Shown piece by piece: positions 39,801 to 51,800 of a stretch of 64,000 nucleotides of DNA; the stretch's first letter is position 1, and each line of letters begins with the position of its first letter. The position numbers were made by a program, and so were the translations under genes. Origin of the DNA: Oegoconia quadripuncta (Eukaryota; Arthropoda; Insecta; Lepidoptera; Autostichidae); NCBI GenBank assembly GCA_949316235.1, contig OX438748.1, forward strand, positions 24,554,575 to 24,618,574. Direction: 5' to 3'. The notes below the pieces were generated by a model. The model did no database searches, was not told the origin of the DNA, and saw only the letters and a program-made list of their open reading frames with translations.

Positions 39801-42800
39801 AAATGAGACCGAGCGTCGACTCGCAAATTCATACATGTGCGAATTCATTCTTTGGGATAATTCAGGGAGACGCGGGGCAAATAAAACAAATGCTATACTA
39901 TGAGAGGGTTCATATCGCACGTAGCGAGCGACCAGCTCATGAACGCTCACAATATAATAGCATTAGGTTTAATTTGACTGGGCGACGCGTGGCTCCACGC
40001 GTTGTGCATTGCCCCGTTTCCCTGAACGAGCCTTAAGGCCACAAACTGGACAACCGACAGCAGGTAGGGAAGCGATAGTGGCGGCGATGACGAGGAAGTC
40101 GGCGCCCGCGATTTGATCGAATGCATTTTATATGTAACTATTCTCGATGGTAGCGATGACAGTTGCGCGATCTACCCACTCGTCGAGAACAATAAACCTA
40201 GCATTAGACCGCCACCGCCGCCGTTTGCTGTCAGTTGTCGTTTAGTTTGTGGCCTAATAATTAATTAAACATTTTGATGGGGGGACGCCAGCGACTTGAT
40301 CTTTGAGGTCACTTTTCGTGTTCATGTATTAATCGTACGATTTTATTTTCACCACGTTCGATTAAGTACGTGAACACCCAAAACAAAATTGGCGTAAAAA
40401 AATCATACAATTAATACATGAACACGAAAAGTGACCTCAAAGATCAAATCGCTGGCGTGTCGAGGTCTATTAACGGAGACAATTCTGGGAACAGCATCAT
40501 GTTGCTGACACAATTGACAATGCAATAACATTGTCATCGCTTTCTATTATTACATTCTATTCTACAGCCTGTTTCCTAGGTCCCCCTAATGCCGAAAGGG
40601 GATGATTCTACCCATCAATATGAACAACTTTTACTATGGGACCAACTTCGAATTCGCGAAAAAAAATCTACTGTTCCATAGAAAAAGTTCATACCTACTC
40701 GACAAAAATGTATGCAACAGCTAATTTTTTTTTCGCGAATTCGATGGTCCCGTAGTAAAAGTTGTTCATATTGATGGGTAGAATCATCCCCTTTCGGCAT
40801 TAGGGGATTTGAAACAGGCTGTATATGTACCTATATACCGAGTTCCAACTCAATCGAATACCAGGTAATGTATCAAATGTAACTTGTATGATTTTATATA
40901 ACACAGACAGACACCACCGGGATAGGTGAATGAAACTAAATAAAAGCTTGAAATACTTTCGATCGACCACTTTCATCCTAGCCTTAATTTATTTTACAAG
41001 TAGAATATCGATAGCGATCAGACCCATCCGACTTACTACACTAGCGTTACACGCGCCAATGACAAAAAGAGATGAACATAGTAATTATAGTAATGAGAGA
41101 AAGGGATCATTCAAGAAAGACATCAACGCGAGCTAAAATTTTTCATCTGCAACCGTTTTATGTCCATTATAACTCGATCTCCGCGAAATATAAAATAAAT
41201 AATAATTTTACTTACCGATGGAAAGTAATGTTATCCTTCTTGAAGCTGGACGTCCTCGAGTTCTTTCCACACCATTTTACGACACAGGTTGACATTTTTC
41301 AGTAATTCAAAGCTCAAAAAATACGTAAGAAAGTTATTTAAAATTACGTGCACACAGATCCCATACTTGGTCGGTACTGAAGTGGCTTAATCAAGTAATT
41401 ATTTACATCAGTGCAAAATCATAGATGAGTGGCGCGCGCCGTAGGCCCTGTATGCGGTATCTATTGGGGGTAATCTGTGATCTTTGCCAACGCAGTGGCA
41501 GTTTATTGATGCCTTCTTAAAGAAATCAGCTGAACGGGAGGCAACAAATTCTTCAAAGGCATTTTGTACTGCCTCTCGGGTATTGAATTTTTTTCCTGCC
41601 AAGAAGTTATCCAAATTCTGGAAAAAGTAGTAGTCTGCAGGCGCAAGGTCTGGTGAGTAGGGCGGATGACGGAGAGCTTCCAACCCCAGTTCTTGCAACT
41701 TGGAGACCGTCTGCTGTGCAGTATGAGGTCGCGCGTTGTCGTGCAGGAGCAGCGGAGTGGAGCGATTGACCAATGCTGGTTGGAGATGTGCTAGCTTCTC
41801 TATCATTGTGTTCAGTTCTTCACAGTACACATCTGCAGGAATGCTCATCCCGTTTGGTAAGAAGCTGTGATGAATCACACCGGCGCTAGACTACCAAACA
41901 GAGACCATCACTTTTCTAGGGGTAAGTTTTCGTTTAGGGCATTGTTTAGGTGCTGAACCAGGATCCAACCAACTTGCTGAGCGCTTGCGGTTATCAAACA
42001 GAATCCATTTTCCATCGCAGGTAACAATCCGGTTCAAAATTCCTTCATTTGTGTGTCTGTTGAGCAGTGCAAGGCACGTCTCGACGCGTACTTCGCGCTG
42101 GCGATCATTGAGTTTGTGGGGCACCCAAAGCTTTTTTACCTTGCCAATTTGACGCAAATGGACCAATATTGTTTTGACGCTAACGTCGAAAGCTGCTGCT
42201 TTTTCAGCCGTAGATTGTGTATCATCAGCTTCCACAATCGCCTTTAATTCGTTATTGTCGACCAAAGTCTTCGGACGACGGCGAGGTAAATTTTTCAGGT
42301 CGAAATTCCCAGAACGGAAGCGAGCAAACCAATAACAGGTGGTGCGTTGGTTTGTAGTGTTAGCTCCGTAAACGTCATTGATGTTGCGTGCCGCTTGTGC
42401 CGCGTTGCTGCCACGACGGTACTCATCTTCCATAATTACTCGAATTTTTAACGTATCCATGATGACGAAAAAATATTGAAATGCGATGAAAATGTAACAC
42501 TAATCAATAAACAAATGACTACTTTTGGAAAAAGAAATCCATGTTTTTAAAATAAAATTAATTTGAAATTAGAATTCTTAGCCAAACAAAAATTATTTTG
42601 ATTTGAAACGGCCAGTACTGCAGAACGGCAATTTCATAGGTAAAGACCTATTATTACTGATTTGATATAGAAAATCATTACTTTCTAATCACGTGTGGAG
42701 AAACATTATTTACGGTTAATATCATTAGATCGTCTAAGTAACTAATACATATTTAAGTTAATCGATTTGAAATTGTTGCCACGGGCACGAGTTCAACTCG

Positions 42801-45800
42801 CACTTGACCGTGTTTTTGTTCTACTCACCATTGTAGACTGCTGTGAATGTTCACCGCTATTCTGTAACGAAACGAAGCGAATTGGTTACAAATGATGTGC
42901 TAAAAACTCCGTCGCTAAGTTAGAACATGCGCGTTATTATTTTGTAAACGTAATCCAAATCGATTAACGGAGTTAAGAAGGGTTTGGCACTTAATTTTTG
43001 GATGGGTAGCCACGTGTTTTTTTTATGCACGACGGGTTCGTGCTTGACCTCAGTCAAGATGAGGTAGAAGGTGGTAGCGTACTGACCCGGAAACCCCAAC
43101 ACATTTGAGGGACTGGCTATCTTATCTCTGACAACCGGAACACGACAATGCTACTAACATTGCTGCTTGCAGATTTAGATAAGATGGTGGTAGCTAGCCA
43201 GGCGGACATTAAAAATGCCCTACCACCAACCAAATCGAGTACTTAAACATGTACCCCGCTGGGGATCGAACCCGCGTCCTCCGAATCGTAAACCCAATGT
43301 TGTTTACATTGAGCCACGGAGGCGATTTGATTGGGCGAAGTGTGTTTTGAACCGTTTACCTTTGAAAACGCAAGATATCTCTTGCTCTGTCATTTTGCAT
43401 GCAGCATTAATTTCAATTTATATAGATAGACAACACATTTATTCACTGCACAGTACATACAACCAAAATAGAAGAACACTAATAATAAACTCTATGGAAT
43501 AAACACAACAGAATAAATAAATAAATGAAAAAAAATGTTTATTTCTTTCTTTAGGAATCACATGCAACGTATTGTTAAGATTTCCTTTTAGGTATAAGGA
43601 TACCTGTGCCAGAAAATCTTGCTCTTCCTTAACTCAGTAACTCATAGTAAACTTTGGTGTCGATTCGGTTGTACGCAAACTAAACTAAAACCAATTTTAA
43701 CATGCCTGTCTTTTTCTCTCTGTGACAATATAACGTGACAGCACCAGTTTAAATCTGGTTTTAGTTTAGTCCGTGTGCAACCGAATCTACATTTTTACTA
43801 CCATTTAATTTTTGAACAACTTTATAAATGAAAGCATAATTTACTGACGCACACCAAACTAGATTTTCCCAGCGATGGGCTGTACCTACTGGGCACTGAA
43901 AGGGCTCGTGACTCAGCATATGCTGCAGTACAGACAGTGGCTGCTCCACAGCGCTGATTATTCTGCCAGTACCCACATTTATTTATTCGGGAAACATGCC
44001 GTACAAAATAGTTTATATAGAAGTAACTATTATAGATATGGCGGAGGCCAAAAAATTTCCACTGATGGAAAATATACAGAAAAACTATCAGCGAAGGTGA
44101 TCAAAATTGAGCGGAGTAGGGGATCGATTACCTACATATCATGTGCATAATGCTTCCTAACCCAAAGGTTGCTTGGAAGTGATTTCTTATTTTTTCTGTG
44201 CTTCTTATTGTTGTACAATAAAGAATGTTTTGTTTGTTTGTTTGTTTGATTACCATTAGAATGGATAACTATAGAGGTTACACCATTTATGAAACAGAAA
44301 ACGGCCGGTTCGATAAAGTAGAGACCGATGAGAAATTAGGTAGTAACGATCATTTTAACTGAATTAAATCATTTAAAGTGATCCTTTCGACCGCTTGAAG
44401 GCGAAAAATACAGACACCGATCCCCGTACATACAGAATTAGAATAGTAGTCGGCGTTTCTAACCACTACACCAAACAGATCTGCAAATCAAAAAATCAAA
44501 ATCAAAAAATGCTTTATTTTGTAGGTACACAGGGTACACTTAAAATAGTCAGATTTTACATTTTTAAAGCTACTGCTGTTCAAAAGGCAATTTTCCCCTG
44601 AGAAGAACAAGCAAGAAACTCGAGAGGTCGCTCTTTTTAAAAAAAGGTTTTTATATTACATAATTATTATTTTATATTATAATATTTCATTATTAATTGT
44701 GAAATAGCCTGGTTATGCGAACGGGCTGATTATGTCCATGATTGTTTATCATCTAAATAATCTGATATTTTATAATATGCTTTCTTAATAAGTTTCTGTT
44801 TTATAGTATCTTTAAATTTATTGAAAGGAAGATTTTGTATATCAACAGGAACTTTATTGAAAAAGCGTATACATAACCCTTTGAATGAATTACTGACTTT
44901 GTGGAGGCGACTTATGTGACCTGCAAGTTTATCTTTATTTCTTGTATTGACATCATGTTTATCACTATTTTTCCTAAATGATGCTATATTTTTTTTGACA
45001 TATATTAGATTTTCAAAAATGTACTGTGACGAAAAGGTTAGAATATTATACTCTTTAAATCTGTCTCTAAGTGACACTGCAGGTCTCAATTGATAAATTG
45101 CGCGAACGGCTCGTTTTTGTAAAACAAAAATTGTATTGATATCCGCGGCATTTCCCCACAGCAAGATACCGTAAGACATCAGGCTATGGAAATAACTAAA
45201 ATATACTAATCTAGCAGTATTTACGTCCGATATTTGTCTAATTTTTTTGACTGCATACGCTGCAGAGCTGAGCTTCTTCGCCAATTTATGGATATGAGGA
45301 CCCCATTGTAATTTGGCGTCCAAAGTAATGCCCAAAAATACAGTGGACTCAACAAGGTCTAGAGTGACATTTTTTATCATTATATTTGTGGGCACCTCCC
45401 TGACATTAGGCAGTACAAATTTTACACATTTAGTTTTTTTCTCATTCAGTAACAAATTATTTGCCGTAAACCATTCTACTATTTGAGAAATAGCATTGTT
45501 CACGTCGTCATAATTTAATTTTAGTCTATTTACTTTAAACATTACAGAGGTATCGTCAGCAAACAATACTATTTCATGTTTATCGTTTACAAGGTTTGGC
45601 AAGTCATTTATGTAAACCAAAAACAAAAATGGTCCGAGAATGGAGCCTTGTGGGACGCCCATACAGACTGTCGACCCTGACGATGTATTACCACTGATAT
45701 CAACCCTCTGAACTCGGTTACTCAAATAAGAATTCAGAAGGTCGAGAGCTCGGCCGGTTACACCATAATGACGTAATTTCCTGATTAAAGTGTCGTGATG

Positions 45801-48800
45801 AACGCAATCAAAGGCCTTGGACAAGTCGCAAAATACTCCTATTGCATCCCGCGCATCTTCCCAAGCCTCAAAAATATATTGTAAGAGCTCGACACCTGCA
45901 TCGGTTGTCGAGCGGCCCCTTGTAAAACCGAATTGTTTATATGACATTAGATTGTTACTGTAAAAATAACTCGATATCTGATTTAATATAATTTTTTCAA
46001 AGATTTTGCTGAGAGTCGGTAGTATTGAAATAGGTCTAAAATTAGAGGGGTCTGATGTACTACCGGCTTTAAATAAAGGTATGACTTTACTGTGCTTCAT
46101 CAGATCAGGAAATATGCCATCATCAGTACATTTATTAAAGATATAAGCTAAGTGTGGTGAAATACAATCAATTACGGCACTAATAATTTTTACTGATAAA
46201 CCGTGAAGGTCGGCAGTTTTTTTCTTGTCTAAAGAACGAAATGCTTTTAAGATGTCTATAGGACTTACATGATAAAATTTAAAATGGGAGTCACAAATCT
46301 CCACATTTTGTTTAAGTAGCGATTCAGCGAGTGTGGGACATGAATTCAGAGAATTTGTAGTTAATATTGGGATATCAGTAAAGAATTTTTCAAAAGCTTC
46401 TGCAACTTCTAATTGTGAAGTTAGAATTCGATCATTAATTTTTAATCGCGTATCAGTGTTAAGAGTTTTAAATTTGCCAGTTTCGCTATTTATAACTTTC
46501 CAAGTTGTCTTTACTATGTCCGCGCTATTCTTTATTTTATTATTTATAAAATTTGATTTTGCTGTGGCACAAGCTCGCTTGAATATTTTCGAGTATTGCC
46601 TAACATATTCAATAAAACTTTCGCTCTTATTATATGTCCTTTCATCATAAAGCTCATATAACTTTTGCCTACTTTTATGAATTCCCACCGTCGCCCAATC
46701 ACTAAAAACGAGGGAATTGTTGATTTTAGCAGATTTTGCTAAGAAAACTTTATTACTTTCAGTTTTTAAAATGTCAAAAACTGATTTATATAATACATTA
46801 GGATCGTCACAGTACGGTAAATAATCTAATTTCGCAGTCACTTTACTGTTATATTGATCGAGTAGTGACTCAGTTACTGGCACGTACGATATATCTCTTT
46901 TCAGCGTTTTATTAATTGCTATGTTAAAAACCGCTAACTGACCACAGTGATCTGAACTTAATTTATTTAAAATAGATTTATCACTGGGTTGTAAATTCGA
47001 GAAAATGTTATCAATGCAAGTAGCTGATGTAGAAGCTATTCTAGTGGGCACTGAAAAAAGATTAGCAAGATTATAGCAACTGAAGAAAGATTTAAGTCTT
47101 CTGGTTTGAATGCTATCTTCTAATATGTTTATATTAAAATCTCCGCAAATTACAATGTATTTATTTGAATTACTAATTTTACACAGGATTTCATCCATGA
47201 TTTTCTCAAATAATTCATAAGATGAAGAAGGGGGTTTATATACACATAATACAGTAAGCCGCGCAATTTCCACACAGGCTATTTCAATAGTTCGCTCAAC
47301 AGAAAGGTTTACAATATCGAGGCGCTCTTTAAATTTAATATTATTACGAATTAGAATGAGACTACCGCCTCGTATTGCCTTCGTCCTGCTGAACGAGCTT
47401 GCAATCTGGTACTCCTTGAAGCCGAACATGAGCTCACATTGCTTATACCAGTGCTCCGTTATACATAATACATCAATGTTAGTGCAGCTCATGAACAGCT
47501 CCACCTCTAGTTCTTTGCCACTCATACCCTGAATATTTTGGTGTACCAGATTAATACATTTTTGAATTTTTAAACCATTTTTTTTATGTCTATTTTGGGG
47601 CGTGGCAACCCTTTTATAATTTTTTTTTTCAAACATATATTTTATAATGCCAGAGGTAGTCTCTGTTGTCTTATGATTTAATTTAAATTATTTGGAATGG
47701 TTTCCAAGGATTTATTAATAATTAATGGCTGCCCAATAGAGGCGCCTGTTGGGTCAGTCACTAAAGTGACTGAATTTAAAATAAAATAGGATAGCATATT
47801 TGCTAATTGTCTCCTAAAATATTTGGGAAGATAATAATTATCTCCTGTCACATAAAAATATTTGGAACTAATAAATTTATTAGTGTCAAAAAAATGAAAT
47901 TTATTTTCATGACGACATGTCAGAGTATGCAATGTTAAATTTAAATTATGTCTAAAGTCATTTTCATTTTTTTTTAAACTCTGGCTAAATGGAAATGCAA
48001 ACAATAAAACCTTATGAACATTTTTTAAATCATTCAATTGAGAGAAATAATTTATCAGAGTTTTTTTATTTACATTTCCCCGTCGTCCTATAAAAATTAT
48101 CAGAGTAGTATTCTCTTTAAAAGTCTTTGACAAGATCTTTTTTAATATAATTGAGTAGGAGGCACCAGGCATACAGTTATTAAGTATTGCCTGTCCCATA
48201 TAATGGCTAAGTCGCAAACCCATGTCTTTACCAACTTCATCACTAAACATTTCTATGTTATGTTTTTTGCCGGTTGACTGAGAGAAGGAAGTATTCTCGT
48301 TATATTCACACGGCTCCTGCGTCAGAATTATGGAGTTTGTCTGACACACTGCCGGGGAGAAATCTGTTGACGTTTTAGTCATATTAGTACAATCACATTG
48401 GTGATTATTTGTCAATGATTCAAATCTGTCATGGTTGTATTTACACAACTCCAACAGATCGTCCATGGCCAGTGTGTGCTCCTTAATTTGTTTCTGTGAT
48501 AATTCATATTGCGTGTTAATATAATTTAAAGATTTATTTAGTTGTAATATTTCTGACTGGAGGCGCTGTGTGTCACAATCATAGGCATTCTGAGTTTTTT
48601 CTAAGTTTAATTGAAATTTATTTAATTCACATAATAATGCCTTTCTTTCTTTTATAAAATTAATATTTTTACAAAATACTTTATCTTTATTAAATTATTT
48701 TGTAGACCGCCTCCGTGGCTCAATGTAAACAACACTGAGTTTACGATTCGGAGGTCGCGGGTTCGATCCCCAGCGGGGTACATGTTTAGTACTCGGTTTG

Positions 48801-51800
48801 GTTGGTGGTAGGGCATATTAAAATGTCCGCCTGGCTAGCTACCACCATCTTATCTAAATCTGCCGCCAAGCAGCAATGTTAACAGCATTGTTGTGTTCCG
48901 GTTGTCAGAGATAAGATAGCCAGTCCCCCAAATGTGTTGGGGTTTCCGGGTTAGTACGCTTCCACCTTCGACCTCATCTTCACTTAACATCAGGTGTGAT
49001 TGAGGTCAAGTACGAACCCGTCGTGCATAAAAAAAAAAAGATAAACACGCGTGGTCACCGCGAATGCGCCACGATTGCTTGAGTGCACGACCATTCTCAT
49101 ACAAACAATACCAAATCGGTTTCAGATTTTCCGGCGACATAATTACCGATAAACATTGGTATGTATGTTTACGTTTCAGTTCCCTAATTGACCGTAGTGA
49201 ATATCGCGATAACGGTCGGGTAAAATTAGCTTATACTTATGTATTGTACTGGTACTGCCTAATATCAGGAAAGTGCCAACATATATGATGGTAAAAAATG
49301 ACACTCTATCTAGACCATGTTGATTCTACTGTATGTTTGGGCATTACTTTGGACGACAAATTACAATGGGGTCCTCATATCCATATATTGGCGAAGAAGC
49401 TCAGCTCTGCAGAGTATGCAGTCAAAAAAATTAGACAAATATCGGACGTGAATACTGCTACATTAATATATCTTAGTTATTTCCAAAGCTTGATGTCTTG
49501 CGGTATCTTGCTGTGGGGAAATGCCGCGGATATAAATACAACCTTTGTTTTACAGAAACGAGCCGTTCGCGCAATTTATCAATTGATACCTACATTGTCA
49601 CTTAGAGATAAGTTTAACACGTTGTATGCCATGAAATTTTTTACCTTTTTCCATTTAGGCCGTGGGGGACAAGGCTTAGTCGACACATGTATATTCTGTT
49701 CGGGCCACGGGGGACAACATTAGACCGCGCGTCAGAGGTGATTTCAAACGTCACTGTTGAGCTGGTGGGTGCATTTATCTAACAAATTTGTATTGAACGG
49801 GTCCCCCATGGCCCCAAAGAGAAGTCAAGTCTAGTTGGTTCTTGAAAATATATTATAACTTAGAAATTTTTTACAAGTTTTTTCTATTGAGTACATTTTT
49901 TTTGTAAATAAAACTACATTTTGTATTAGTGAAGAATACTGTAAATAAAATACAACAATTTATTTTAATATTATATTTTTTAATAATCAGACTTTGTAAT
50001 GAGATCATAATAATTGAAAAATTTGCACAATTTAGTTATAGTCACTACAAAATAGTTAAAAAACTATTAGCTACCTATTAAAATTATTTATAATCGGTGA
50101 GTTTTGTGGAAACATTCAAAACAAAGGTAAGGTTTGTTGGGACAGGTTTCACAAAAAGTAACAACTTTTTTTGTTTTGTTTTTCGCCAGTATTCGCCCCA
50201 TGACCTTGACATTTTCTTTATAACACTGCTGACAGGTACGACGGTTTCGTATATTGGGCCCGTCCCTCTTCGTTATTTTGTGTTTTATTCTCTTCGGTCT
50301 TACAACTTCTCTTTGCTCTTCTTTTCGCGTCAACAAACTCTGCAATATCTCTTTTCTGAACTGTACAACTTGCATTTTTTTACCAGTGACTGTCTGATAT
50401 AATATCAAAGCATTGACAACTGCAGTGCTCAGAAGCAAATTTATTGCAACTTTTTTATACCATTTCACAGACTTTCGTAAGGGCGTCGAATATGCTGCCA
50501 TCTGGTCTGACAGGTCTACTGCCCCCTTTGCTCTATTATAATCTAGTATAATTTTCGGCTTCGAAACGACTTTACCGCGCTTTGTAATTGTTTGAAAATG
50601 ATCGGAATGTTTAGTCGAAAGAACAAAGACGTCCCTTTTGTCTTTCCATTTCATGATGGTAATGCCATCAGCACTCTCCCTGGCAATATGTTCTCCTCGT
50701 TTCAATTAGGCATTTACTACTTCTTTAGGAAGATTTTTTCGATTTTTTTCGAATAGTACCAATAAGATGTGTGTCATTCTTTACGAGGGCTCTCGCTAAA
50801 TCAACACTCGTGTACCAATTGTCGGTGTATAATACATGCCCTTTATTGAACAGACCATTACATAGAGACATAACTACGTTCGATGGAGTGGTGTTTACAT
50901 TGTCGTTCTGCTTTCCCGCATAAATACTAAGTTTGTAGGTATACCCAGGTAACGTGCAAAGCTTAAATTCCTTAATTCCGTATTTATGTCTTTTCTGCTT
51001 ATTGTACTGACGAAAAACTACCCTTCCTCTGAATGGTACAACGCTCTCGTCTATGCAAAGATCTTGGCCAGGAGTGTAATGCTTCTTGAAATTTTCATTC
51101 ATCGTGTCAAGTAAATGTCTTACACGGTGCAAACGGTCAGACTTATTTGCATCGTCATTTTGAGAGAAATGCAACATTTGTAATAGGAGCTCAAACCTAT
51201 TCCGAGACATAACCTTGCAAGCAAAGGGGTGTCCGATTATTTCATCTTTCGACCAATAATTAGAAATTTTAGGCAATTTTACCAAACCCATAAATAATAT
51301 CAAAGCAAAAAAGCTTTTCACCTCACTCTCATCAGTAGGTGACCATTTTCGAATTCGTGCATTCCTTGAAGCCTCTTGTGTGCATATTTTTGTTATTGCA
51401 AACTGATTAGTGTCATCTGCTATTTGTTTAAATACTTCACCCGGCACCAAAAGAAAATAAAAATCAGCGGGGGAAGCATTAAGCATAGTACGGTAGAGAT
51501 TAGGCGGCAAACCAGGATATTCAGTGAAGGGAATAATTCTAGGCTGATTACCTGATGGTAGTGTCCATGTATTTGAAAATGGTATTGTACTTCCTGTGGT
51601 ATCTGGGATATTAATTTCAGACTGCAAATCTTCTTCGCTATCGTACACCATGATACGACGGCGCATACGCCGGCCAGGCTGGAAATCTGAATCTTCATCT
51701 TCCGTGGGAATATTGAAACTTTTATTCAAGATATTAAATTCTATGTTGTCTATTTGCAATATGTCTTCTTGACTTATTTCAAAATCATCGAAACAATCCA

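Larger units (their letters stand above)
44484..48705 (-). mobile_element. CR1-group LINE, 5'-truncated, ORF2 intact
   Basis: 4.2 kb on the minus strand: part of ORF1, full ORF2, about 220 bp of 3' UTR, and a 3' tail of GATTTT repeats (44484-44508), not poly-A. It is inserted in or next to an S2 fragment, and an S1 SINE follows immediately at its 5' end. Shorter copies share its 3' end at 1942, 3468, 32029, 49283 and 56538. Confidence 0.9.

Noticed and set aside
41402..41420. Possible mariner 3' TIR at the left end
   Set aside because: The expected GGTCTTTACC sequence is not present between the transposase stop and the antisense exon; the end is missing.
46333..46650. 105-codon plus-strand frame
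   Set aside because: Shadow of the LINE ORF2.
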